8,629 nt of DNA from Alphaproteobacteria bacterium. Lineage in GTDB: Bacteria; Pseudomonadota; Alphaproteobacteria; Rhizobiales; Xanthobacteraceae. A program made the position numbers and the translations under genes. The notes below the pieces were generated by a model, which had not been told where the DNA came from, ran no database searches, and worked only from the letters and a program-made list of their open reading frames with translations. Below are positions 1 to 6,642 of the stretch, one piece after another (position 1 is the stretch's first letter; each line of letters opens with the position of its first letter). The stretch lies in the NCBI GenBank assembly GCA_005884745.1, contig VAZU01000015.1:1-8629 (forward strand), read 5' to 3'.

Positions 1-1
1 C

Positions 2-1693
2 GACATGAGCGCGAGCGTCAAGGCGTATTTCGCGCTGAAAATGATCGGCGAGGACCCGGACGCCGAGCCCATGCGGCGCGCCCGCGCGGCGATCCTGGCG
101 CACGGCGGCGCCGCGCGCAGCAACGTGTTCACCCGGGTGCTGCTGGCGCTCTACGGCATGCTCGGCTGGCACGCCGTCCCGGTGATGCCGGTCGAGATCA
201 TGCTGTTGCCGCGCGCCTTCCCGTTCCACATTGGCAAGATCTCGTATTGGGCGCGCACCGTCATCGTGCCGCTGCTGGTGCTCCAGGCGCTCAAGCCCAA
301 GGCGCACAATCCGCGCGGCGTGCGGATCGACGAACTGTTTCTCGAGCCGCCCGCGAAGGTGCGCCGCCCCGGCAAGGCGCCGCACCAGACCTGGCGCTGG
401 TTCCTGTTGTTCGAGGCGATCGACGCGGCGCTGCGCCTGGCCGAGCCGTGGTTCCCGCGCAAATCCCGCCGGCGCGCGATCGAGCGGGCGGAAGATTTCG
501 TGCGCGAACGGCTCAACGGCGAGGACGGGCTGGGCGCGATTTTTCCCGCCATGGCCAATGCGGTGATGATGCTCGACGTGCTCGGCTACCCGAAGGATCA
601 TTCGGACGTGCGCGTCGCGCGCGCGGCGATCGACAAGCTCCTCGTCGTGAAATCGCACGAGGCCTATTGCCAGCCCTGCGTGTCGCCGGTGTGGGACACT
701 GTGCTGGCCTGCCACGCGCTGCTCGAAGCCGGCGGCGAGGAGCCGGTCGAGCGCGCCGTCCGCGGGCTGAAATGGCTCGCGCCGCTGCAGGTCCTCGATC
801 TCGTCGGCGATTGGGGCGCGCGGCGCCCGAACGTGCGTCCGGGCGGCTGGGCGTTCCAATACGCCAACCCGCATTACGTCGACCTCGACGATACCGCCGT
901 CGTGGCGATGGCCATGGACCGGGTCGCCGCGGCGACCGGGCGGGCGGACTTCGGCAACGCCATCGCGCGCGCCCGGGAATGGATCCTCGGGCTGCAGTGC
1001 CGGGACGGCGGCTGGGCCGCGTTCGACGCCGACAACACCTACCATTACCTCAACAACATCCCGTTCGCCGACCATGGCGCGCTGCTCGATCCGCCGACCG
1101 CCGATCTCACCGGCCGCTGCCTGTCGATGCTGGCCCAGCTCGGGGAGAAGCCGGAATCGAGCCCGGCGATGCGCCGGGCGATCGAGTGGCTGCGGCGCGA
1201 CCAGCGGCAGGACGGCAGCTGGTACGGCCGCTGGGGCCTGAATTACATCTACGGGACCTGGTCGGTCTTATGCGCGCTCAACGCCGCCGGGATCGACCGC
1301 GCCTCGCCCATGGTGCGCAAGGCGGTCGACTGGCTCGCAACAATCCAGAATGCCGACGGCGGCTGGGGCGAGGATGCCAGTAGCTACGGCCTCGATTATC
1401 GCGGCCACGTGCCCTCCCCGAGCACCGCTTCGCAGACCGCATGGGCGCTGCTCGGGCTCATCGCGGCCGGCGAGGTCGCGCACCCGGCCGTCGCGCGCGG
1501 GATTTCCCATCTGCTGCGCACGCAAGGCCCGGAGGGTTTCTGGGCGGAGGAGCGCTATACCGCCACCGGATTCCCGCGGGTGTTCTATCTGCGCTACCAC
1601 GGCTACGCCAAGTTCTTCCCGCTGTGGGCGCTGGCGCGCTATCGCAACCTGCAACGGGCGAATTCTTCGGCCGCGGTCCCGTTCGGGATGTGA
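2..1693 (+). CDS. shc: squalene-hopene cyclase, 5'-truncated by window edge
   Basis: Class II triterpene cyclase that turns squalene into hopene/hopanol in one proton-started cascade; a monotopic membrane enzyme and the defining step of hopanoid synthesis (also called hpnF). The catalytic DxDD motif is present as DLDD at 881-892 (residues 293-296 counted from the ATG at 5). QW repeats (QxxxGxW type) lie at residues 331-337, 400-406, 448-454 and a variant at 507-513. Other family blocks seen are SPVWDT (227-232), GDWGARRPN (268-276) and FGRW-like YGRWGLNYIYG (407-417). The ATG at 5 is not the real start: the frame is open to the window edge. Aligning the catalytic Asp with Asp376 of the Alicyclobacillus enzyme (remembered numbering) puts about 80-100 residues upstream. 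The C-terminus (LARYRNLQRANSS...FGM) resembles alphaproteobacterial Shc. hpnG follows on the same strand. Family assignment is secure. Confidence 0.96.
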   Translation, partial: DMSASVKAYFALKMIGEDPDAEPMRRARAAILAHGGAARSNVFTRVLLALYGMLGWHAVPVMPVEIMLLPRAFPFHIGKISYWARTVIVPLLVLQALKPKAHNPRGVRIDELFLEPPAKVRRPGKAPHQTWRWFLLFEAIDAALRLAEPWFPRKSRRRAIERAEDFVRERLNGEDGLGAIFPAMANAVMMLDVLGYPKDHSDVRVARAAIDKLLVVKSHEAYCQPCVSPVWDTVLACHALLEAGGEEPVERAVRGLKWLAPLQVLDLVGDWGARRPNVRPGGWAFQYANPHYVDLDDTAVVAMAMDRVAAATGRADFGNAIARAREWILGLQCRDGGWAAFDADNTYHYLNNIPFADHGALLDPPTADLTGRCLSMLAQLGEKPESSPAMRRAIEWLRRDQRQDGSWYGRWGLNYIYGTWSVLCALNAAGIDRASPMVRKAVDWLATIQNADGGWGEDASSYGLDYRGHVPSPSTASQTAWALLGLIAAGEVAHPAVARGISHLLRTQGPEGFWAEERYTATGFPRVFYLRYHGYAKFFPLWALARYRNLQRANSSAAVPFGM

Positions 1694-1835
1694 GCTCGGC
1701 GGCGCGACTGGCCGAGGCGGCCGGGTGTGGCCGGAATGCGATAGTTTCCGCAAATTCGCCGCGCACCCCCTCGGCGGACCATCCGCGCCGCCCGGAACTC
1801 TGCGGAATCTGCTATGTTGCTTCCGGGTGACGAGC

Positions 1836-2738
1836 ATGGCAGCGCGCAACCGAGCGGTTTATCCCTCGACGTTCGGACGGGTCTGGGCGGCGCTCGATCC
1901 GGAGCGGCTTCCCAAAGCCGCTTTTCCCGTGTTACCCAAGCTCCGGGAGCTGGTTCCGTATTTGAGCGCGGGGGCGCTACTCGGGGATGAAGACAGGGAC
2001 CGCGTGTTGCGTGGCGCGCCCGACGTGAGCGCCATTCGCCACTTTCGCTCGGTGATCGCGGTTACGGGGCTCGCGTTCGAAGCCCGGATCGCCGGAGGGG
2101 TCACCGTCATCAGCGACGGACTGCGCACCGGGGCATCGCTGAAAGCGGAAATCGAACGCGGGAGCCGAGGCGTGATCAGCTTCGGCATCGCCGGCGGGCT
2201 CGCGCCGCATTTGCCCCCCGGCCAATGGGTCGTGGCATCGGCCATCGTCTCGGATCGCGACCGCCACACGACCGATCCCGACTGGTCGGAGTGCCTGTTG
2301 CGCGCTCTGCCGGGGGCTGTGCACGCGACGATTGCCGGCAGCGATACGCCCGTGGCCGACCCGCCGGCCAAGCGCGCGCTTCACGACCGCACCGGGGCGA
2401 TCGTCGTCGACATGGAATCCCATCTGGCTGCGCGGATCGCGGCCGCCCACGGCCTGCCGTTCACGGCGTGTCGGGTCATCGTCGATCCGGCGCACCGCAA
2501 CCTTCCCCCGGCCGCACTGCTGAGCTTGCGTCCCGATGGAAATCCGAACGTGGCCGCCGTCCTACGCTCCGTCATGGCGCAACCTAGGCAGCTGCCGGAT
2601 CTGATGCGGCTTGCGGTCGATGCCACGATTGCCCGCGCTGCGCTGCGTCGCGGACGCGCGCTGCTCGGCCCGGCCCTCGCCTTTCCGGATTTCCGCGAGC
2701 TTGAAATGGATTTCGCGCCGGCGCCGGCCCTCAGCTGA
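1836..2738 (+). CDS. hpnG: hopanoid-associated nucleoside phosphorylase HpnG
   Basis: PNP/UDP-phosphorylase-family protein. In hopanoid producers HpnG removes adenine from adenosylhopane, leading to (phospho)ribosylhopane and then bacteriohopanepolyols. Using the ATG at 1836 (300 aa), the core begins at VIAVTGLAFEARIA (residues 73-86), followed by the glycine-rich FGIAGGLAPHLPPG (116-129). The substrate-site motif VDMES is at 191-195, and the putative catalytic Asp is in RVIVDPAH (Asp217). The HpnG-typical tail PPAALLSLRPDG (224-235) and an Arg/Ala-rich C-terminal helix follow. The start is uncertain. Known HpnG proteins begin just before the VIAVTGL block, so in-frame GTG codons at 2004, 2025 or 2052 (251, 244 or 228 aa) are real alternatives. 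None has a convincing ribosome site, though GTG 2004 has AGGGA 4 bases upstream. 1836 is the first in-frame ATG after the shc stop. The 142 bases between the two genes show no clear promoter. The stop overlaps that of the convergent P450. Confidence 0.87.
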   Translation: MAARNRAVYPSTFGRVWAALDPERLPKAAFPVLPKLRELVPYLSAGALLGDEDRDRVLRGAPDVSAIRHFRSVIAVTGLAFEARIAGGVTVISDGLRTGASLKAEIERGSRGVISFGIAGGLAPHLPPGQWVVASAIVSDRDRHTTDPDWSECLLRALPGAVHATIAGSDTPVADPPAKRALHDRTGAIVVDMESHLAARIAAAHGLPFTACRVIVDPAHRNLPPAALLSLRPDGNPNVAAVLRSVMAQPRQLPDLMRLAVDATIARAALRRGRALLGPALAFPDFRELEMDFAPAPALS

Positions 2739-4155
2739 GCGTGTGCTGCCGGCCGCGGGTCCGAACCCGGCTTCTTACCGCCATCGGCAGACCCCCTTGC
2801 GGCCGCAGAGTCACCCGATGCACCGGCCAAACCGCGTGGCCGGGGGGCACTCGAAGCTCGAAGTTCCGGGTGACACTCGCCACCACGATCGTAGCCTCCT
2901 GCAACGCGAATGCCGACCCGATGCATCCACGCGGCCCGGCGCCAAACGGCAGATAGGCGTACCGGTCGATCCGGTCGCGGGCCCCGTTGAGAAAGCGGTC
3001 GGGATCGAAAATGTCGGGCCGATCCCACAGCAGGCGATGACGGTGCAGCACGTAGGGTGCAATCACCACCATCGCGCCACGTCGGATCCGTTGACCAGCG
3101 AGCTCATCCGGCCCAATCGCCGCCCGACTGATGGCGACGAGCGGCGGATACAGCCGGATCGCCTCTTCGACCACGGCCCGCGTCTCGACCAGCCGCTCAG
3201 CAAGGGCATCGGCGGATCCACCCATCTCACGTTCCGCCTCCGCCGCCACCCGTTCACGCCATTGCGGCGACTGCGACAGCAGGAACAGCGACCAGGTGAT
3301 GGCGTTCGCCGTGGTCTCATGACCGGCGGCGATGAACGTAATGACATTGGCCCGCACTTCCGCCTCGCTCAGGCCGTGTCCGGTCTCCGGATCCTGGGCT
3401 TCCAGCAGCAGCGTGAGGATGTCGCGCGGCATCGCGGAGGGATCCTCGGCGAGGCGCGATCGTCGCGTGGCGATAATGGCATCGACGGCGGCGTCGAAGA
3501 ATCGCAGCGCCGGCCGGACCCGCCATCGTCCAAGCCGCGGCACGAAATCCGGCAACCCCAGCACGTCGAACGGATCGATGCGCCCGATCGTATCGAAATA
3601 GGTCCTCATGGCCGTGCGCACGTCCTCGGGATCGCCGCCGAGGCCGTCCGAGAAGATGGTGCGCTCGAGCACATCGAGGGTCACTTGCGTGACCTCCGCC
3701 GCGATATCGAGGACGCAGCCCTCTCCGCGGCGTCGCCAGCGGTCAACCAGCGCATCGGCGGCGCGTGCCATCGCGGGGGCGAAACTCATTACGCACCGCT
3801 TGGCGAAGAGCGGGGCCAGGGTGCGGCGCTGGATGCGCCATTGCTCGGCTTCGGCGGTCAGCAGGCCATCGCGCAACACCGCGGAAAGCATGCGCCGTTG
3901 CAGCGAGTCCTTGCGATAATTGCCGACGTTCTCGAGCAGCACGCGGCGGATCGAGGCGGGGTCGCTGACCACCGCGACCTCTCCGATCAGGAGACCGCCG
4001 GTCACAATCGGCTGCTCGAAGTGCGCCCGGGTCCAGGTCTCGAGCGGGTTGTTTCTGAGCGCTTTGAGCAGTGCGATTGGCCCCAGCGGCTCGGCCCTCG
4101 GCACCGGCGCGGGTGGACGCAAGCTTGCGCGAGTATCGAGGGTGAGCAGGCTCAT
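2731..4155 (-). CDS. cytochrome P450, soluble bacterial type
   Basis: Haem-thiolate monooxygenase of 474 aa. All landmarks are in order: helix-C WxxxR (Trp106-Arg110), I-helix AGHETT (277-282, including the acid-Thr pair used for O2 activation), ExxR (Glu331-Arg334), a PERF-like FDPDRF (383-388), and the haem-ligand loop FGAGPRGCIG (404-413) with Cys411 as the thiolate. There is no N-terminal membrane anchor, so it is likely cytosolic and dependent on separate ferredoxin/reductase partners, none of which is in this window. The start at 4155 (MSLLTLDT...) was chosen because it gives the usual P450 length; the frame stays open upstream to 4512, but that part runs through the intergenic region and the hpnH 3' end and looks non-coding. 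The ribosome site is weak (GGCAAG). The gene lies 196 bases after hpnH on the same strand with its own candidate promoter. Substrate unknown; a hopanoid, squalene or other terpenoid is suggested only by the neighbours. Confidence 0.94.
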   Translation of the reverse strand: MSLLTLDTRASLRPPAPVPRAEPLGPIALLKALRNNPLETWTRAHFEQPIVTGGLLIGEVAVVSDPASIRRVLLENVGNYRKDSLQRRMLSAVLRDGLLTAEAEQWRIQRRTLAPLFAKRCVMSFAPAMARAADALVDRWRRRGEGCVLDIAAEVTQVTLDVLERTIFSDGLGGDPEDVRTAMRTYFDTIGRIDPFDVLGLPDFVPRLGRWRVRPALRFFDAAVDAIIATRRSRLAEDPSAMPRDILTLLLEAQDPETGHGLSEAEVRANVITFIAAGHETTANAITWSLFLLSQSPQWRERVAAEAEREMGGSADALAERLVETRAVVEEAIRLYPPLVAISRAAIGPDELAGQRIRRGAMVVIAPYVLHRHRLLWDRPDIFDPDRFLNGARDRIDRYAYLPFGAGPRGCIGSAFALQEATIVVASVTRNFELRVPPGHAVWPVHRVTLRPQGGLPMAVRSRVRTRGRQHTLS

Positions 4156-4213
4156 CTTGCCGAATGCGAAACCGCGATCCCGGGGCGACAGTCGGGGGGG
4201 AACGAGAGGCCAA

Positions 4214-4232
4214 GCGGAAGGTTCCCTTCCGC
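4214..4232 (-). other. perfect hairpin at predicted 5' end of P450 mRNA
   Basis: Eight-base perfect inverted repeat, arms 4214-4221 and 4225-4232, with a 3-base loop (GAA on the minus strand). It is not followed by a T-run on either strand, so it is not a standard intrinsic terminator. It starts right after the predicted -10 box of the P450 promoter and so would form the first bases of the leader, about 60 bases before the ATG. An mRNA-stabilising or regulatory stem is one reading (inference). Confidence 0.45.
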
Positions 4233-4239
4233 AAGGTAA

Positions 4240-4267
4240 AATGTAACCACCCACAAAATCAAAGCAA
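4240..4267 (-). promoter_or_regulatory. candidate sigma70-type promoter for the P450 gene
   Basis: On the minus strand there is TTGCTT (4267-4262) as a -35 (3 of 6 to consensus), a 16-base spacer, and TACATT (4245-4240) as a -10 (4 of 6). It lies in the most AT-rich stretch between hpnH and the P450. The predicted start near 4233 gives a leader of about 78 bases. Weak consensus match; position and composition are the main support. Confidence 0.35.
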
Positions 4268-4286
4268 GCCCTCGGCATTCCGGCCG

Positions 4287-4311
4287 ATGGCAACAAAGTT
4301 AACGTTGCAAT
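4287..4311. repeat. imperfect inverted repeat, operator-like
   Basis: Arms ATGGCAAC (4287-4294) and GTTGCAAT (4304-4311) pair at seven of eight positions around a 9-base centre containing the palindrome GTTAAC. It sits about 20 bases upstream of the candidate P450 -35 box, where a regulator could bind. No specific regulator family can be named from the sequence. Confidence 0.3.
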
Positions 4312-4317
4312 GGGATT

Positions 4318-4340
4318 CCGCGCGCCGAGGCAGCGTGCGG
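4318..4340 (-). terminator. stem-loop after hpnH, possible terminator without T-run
   Basis: Arms 4318-4325 and 4333-4340 pair over eight positions with one mismatch in minus-strand RNA (a G-T wobble in the other sense) around a 7-base loop. It begins 11 bases after the hpnH stop codon (4354-4352). No T-run follows, so intrinsic termination is doubtful; it may be a 3'-end protecting stem or a Rho-linked end that separates hpnH from the P450. Confidence 0.3.
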
Positions 4341-4351
4341 GGCTGTCCGCC

Positions 4352-5500
4352 TTATTCTGCCGCCTCGGAGTGCCGGGCCCGGGATTGATGTTCCCGGATC
4401 TCGTGCAGCTTGAGCTCCACGTGGCGCGAGAACACGAATTGGGCCGGGCGCTGGCGGTCGAGCGGAATTTCCGGCGCCATCGGACCCTCGGTGCGTACCC
4501 CGCGCAGGGCAACTTGCAGGGCTTTCACCGGATGGGCGATCGCGTCCTGAACGGCGGTGGCTTCATAACCGCTGTGGACCATGCAATTGGCGCATTTCGC
4601 ATAGTTTCCGGTGCCGTAGGAATCCCAATCCGTTTCCTCCATCAGCTCGCGGAAGGTCTTGGCATAACCCTCGCCGAGCAGATAGCAGGGGCGCTGCCAC
4701 CCGAACACGGTACGGGTAGGATTGCCCCAGGGCGTGCAATGGTACTCCTGATTCCCCGCCAGGAAGTCGAGGAACAGACCGGACTGGCTGAACGACCAGG
4801 CTTTGCCGGCGCGGCCGCGACGGAAGATGTCGCGGAACAGCTGCTTGGTCTTCTCGCGATGGAGAAAATGCTGCTGATCCGGCGCTCGCTCGTAGGCGTA
4901 ACCGGGTGAAACGGTGATGGCATCGATCCCGAGGTCGCCCGCCTTGTCGAAGAACGACGCCACCTGCTCGGGATCCACGTTGTTGAACAAGGTGCAGTTG
5001 ATGTTGACGCGAAAGCCGCGCTGTTTGGCGGCGCGGATCGCGGCGACCGCGCGATCGTAGACGCCGGTCTGGCACACCGACCGATCGTGCATCTGCTCAT
5101 CGCCGTCGAGGTGCACCGACCAGACGAAGAACGGGCTCGGCTGGTACTGGTCGAGCTTCTTCTGCATCAACAGCGCGTTGGTGCACAGATAGACGAACTT
5201 GCGCCGGGCAAGAATGCCCTTGACGACCTCGGCCAGCTCGCGATGCACCAGCGGCTCGCCGCCGGCGATCGACACCACGGGCGCTCCGCATTCGTCGACG
5301 GCCTCGAGGCATTCGGCCACCGAGAGTCGCTGGTTCAGGATCTCATCCGGATAATCGATCTTGCCGCATCCCGCACAAGCGAGATTGCAGCGGAACAGCG
5401 GCTCGAGCATGAGCACCAGTGGATAGCGCTTGCGCCCCGTCAGATGCTGACGAAGCACGTAAGCGCCGACTACGGCTTTTTGCAGAAGAGGGATCCCCAA
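4352..5500 (-). CDS. hpnH: adenosylhopane synthase, radical SAM protein HpnH
   Basis: Radical SAM enzyme that adds the 5'-deoxyadenosyl radical to hopene, giving adenosylhopane, the first step of C35 side-chain building; HpnG acts on the product. 382 aa. The [4Fe-4S] motif CNLACAGC (CX3CX2C; Cys38, Cys42, Cys45) sits in LEPLFRCNLACAGCGK. SAM-binding GGEP is at 80-83, followed by the barrel strands VWSVHLDG (126-133) and NINCTLFNN (166-174). A C-terminal region holds further cysteines at 255, 272, 303 and 306 (CANCMVHSGYE), as in the HpnH family. The start is TTG: an in-frame TAG lies three codons upstream, an AGGAG ribosome site is 6 bases upstream, and the resulting N-terminus (MGIPLLQKAVVGAYVLRQHL) is the family's normal one. 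It is 34 bases downstream of ispH, so the two are probably co-transcribed. No missing key residues seen. Confidence 0.97.
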   Translation of the reverse strand: MGIPLLQKAVVGAYVLRQHLTGRKRYPLVLMLEPLFRCNLACAGCGKIDYPDEILNQRLSVAECLEAVDECGAPVVSIAGGEPLVHRELAEVVKGILARRKFVYLCTNALLMQKKLDQYQPSPFFVWSVHLDGDEQMHDRSVCQTGVYDRAVAAIRAAKQRGFRVNINCTLFNNVDPEQVASFFDKAGDLGIDAITVSPGYAYERAPDQQHFLHREKTKQLFRDIFRRGRAGKAWSFSQSGLFLDFLAGNQEYHCTPWGNPTRTVFGWQRPCYLLGEGYAKTFRELMEETDWDSYGTGNYAKCANCMVHSGYEATAVQDAIAHPVKALQVALRGVRTEGPMAPEIPLDRQRPAQFVFSRHVELKLHEIREHQSRARHSEAAE

Positions 5501-5506
5501 GGCGGG

Positions 5507-5511
5507 CTCCT
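5507..5511 (-). promoter_or_regulatory. ribosome binding site deciding the TTG start of hpnH
   Basis: AGGAG on the minus strand, 6 bases before the TTG at 5500-5498. It overlaps an in-frame TAG (5512-5510), so no longer reading of hpnH is possible and the TTG is the only start that keeps the conserved N-terminus. Confidence 0.75.
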
Positions 5512-5534
5512 ATGTTCGGTTCCGATGATAGGGT

Positions 5535-6527
5535 TTACGTCGGCTGCGGCGACATGCGCCGTTCGCGCGTGAGCTCCACCGGAAGGCGAAACTCGATCGT
5601 CTCCTCGCGGCCCGGCAAGGTCGAAACTTCGACCTGACCGAGCCGGCGCAATGCGGCGATGACGTCCTCGACCAGGACTTCGGGCGCGGAGGCGCCTGCC
5701 GTGATGCCTACCGTCTTGGCGTCCCGCACCCAGGCCGGATCCAGCTCGCTCCCATCCGCGATCAGGTAGCTCGGGATGCCCGCCTCGGCGCCGATCTCGC
5801 GCAGCCGGTTGGAATTGGAACTATTCTTCGCGCCCACGACCAGGATCACGTCGACCAGCTTGCTGAGCTCGCGAACCGCCGTTTGCCGGTTCTGCGTGGC
5901 GTAGCAAATGTCTCTGGTATCCGGACCGATGATATCCGTGAATTTCCGCTCGAGCGCCGCGATGATTTCGCGGGTGTCGTCGACGCTGAGCGTCGTCTGC
6001 GTCACATAGGCGACCGGCGCATCGACCGGCAGCTCGAGCATCTCCACGTCGTTCTCGGTCTGCACCAGGAACACCGGACCAGCAATCTGGCCCATGGTTC
6101 CCTCCACCTCGGGATGCCCGGCGTGGCCGATCAAGATCAAGGTGCGGCCTTGAGCGACGTAGCGCTTGCCTTGGTTGTGGACCTTGGTCACCAGCGGGCA
6201 GGTCGCGTCGAGCACCGGGATGTTGCGTGCGGCGGCCTCTTGCTCGACCGCCTTTGCGACGCCATGGGCGCTGAAGATCGTCACCGCATTGGGCGGCACC
6301 TCGGAAAGGTTCTCGACGAAGCGCGCGCCCTTGGCCTTCAGGCTCTCGACCACATGGCGGTTGTGGACGATCTCGTGGCGCACGTAGACCGGCGGACCGT
6401 ATTTCTCCAGCGCGCGCTCGACGATCTCGATCGCGCGCACGACGCCGGCGCAAAAACCTCGGGGTTGGGCGAGAATGACCTGCATGTTCGGCTCATCGGG
6501 GCGGGCGAGAAACCGGTCCGCGACCAT
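5535..6527 (-). CDS. ispH: 4-hydroxy-3-methylbut-2-enyl diphosphate reductase IspH (LytB)
   Basis: Last enzyme of the MEP pathway: reduces HMBPP to IPP and DMAPP with a [4Fe-4S] cluster, in the cytosol. The three cluster cysteines are in PRGFCAGV, LDATCPLVTKVH and ICYATQNRQ. The active-site residues are in VRHEIVHN, FSAHGV and the catalytic-Glu block GHPEVEGTMGQ; TQTTLSVDDT, SSNSNRL and TAGASAPE are also intact. Three starts are possible. TTG 6539 (334 aa) has GAGGA only 3 bases away. ATG 6527 (330 aa) is used here. ATG 6485 gives 316 aa, and then Cys12, His41, His74, Cys96, His124 and Glu126 fall exactly at the E. coli numbers, so 6485 is a strong alternative. An in-frame TGA just upstream limits the gene. 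It lies between dxs and hpnH on one strand, which ties precursor supply to hopanoid synthesis. The sequence is of the hopanoid-cluster IspH type as I remember it, so a second housekeeping copy elsewhere is possible. Confidence 0.96.
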   Translation of the reverse strand: MVADRFLARPDEPNMQVILAQPRGFCAGVVRAIEIVERALEKYGPPVYVRHEIVHNRHVVESLKAKGARFVENLSEVPPNAVTIFSAHGVAKAVEQEAAARNIPVLDATCPLVTKVHNQGKRYVAQGRTLILIGHAGHPEVEGTMGQIAGPVFLVQTENDVEMLELPVDAPVAYVTQTTLSVDDTREIIAALERKFTDIIGPDTRDICYATQNRQTAVRELSKLVDVILVVGAKNSSNSNRLREIGAEAGIPSYLIADGSELDPAWVRDAKTVGITAGASAPEVLVEDVIAALRRLGQVEVSTLPGREETIEFRLPVELTRERRMSPQPT

Positions 6528-6603
6528 CGGCCGCGCCAAGAGTCCTCGCCGGAAACATCCGCATCAACCCGATCTTTCTCCCTTCGCAACATCGATAAGC
6601 GAA

Positions 6604-6626
6604 ATGCCGCAACGACGGCGCGGCAT
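6604..6626 (-). other. stem-loop between dxs and ispH
   Basis: Perfect 7-base arms 6604-6610 and 6620-6626 around a 9-base loop, starting 16 bases after the dxs stop in the direction of transcription. There is no T-run. It could be an mRNA processing or stability element, or chance in GC-rich DNA. Confidence 0.25.
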
Positions 6627-6642
6627 ACAGGTATTCCCCGGC

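Noticed and set aside
247..1383. 378-codon open frame on the plus strand inside shc
   Set aside because: Out-of-frame reading of shc with extreme Arg/Ala content and no recognisable motif.
1694..1835. Promoter or terminator between shc and hpnG
   Set aside because: A TATGTT could pass as a -10 box, but there is no -35 at a suitable distance; only short GC stems (for example GCGGA-CCA-TCCGC) without a T-run.
2611..4239. 542-codon open frame on the plus strand, opposite the P450
   Set aside because: It mirrors the P450, which has every family motif on the minus strand; the plus-strand translation is Arg/Gly/His-rich with no domain and looks like a GC-rich shadow.
4156..4512. 119-residue N-terminal extension of the P450
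   Set aside because: The P450 frame is open to 4512, but this part crosses the AT-rich intergenic region and the hpnH 3' end in a different frame and lacks P450 or membrane-anchor features; a start at 4155 gives a normal length.
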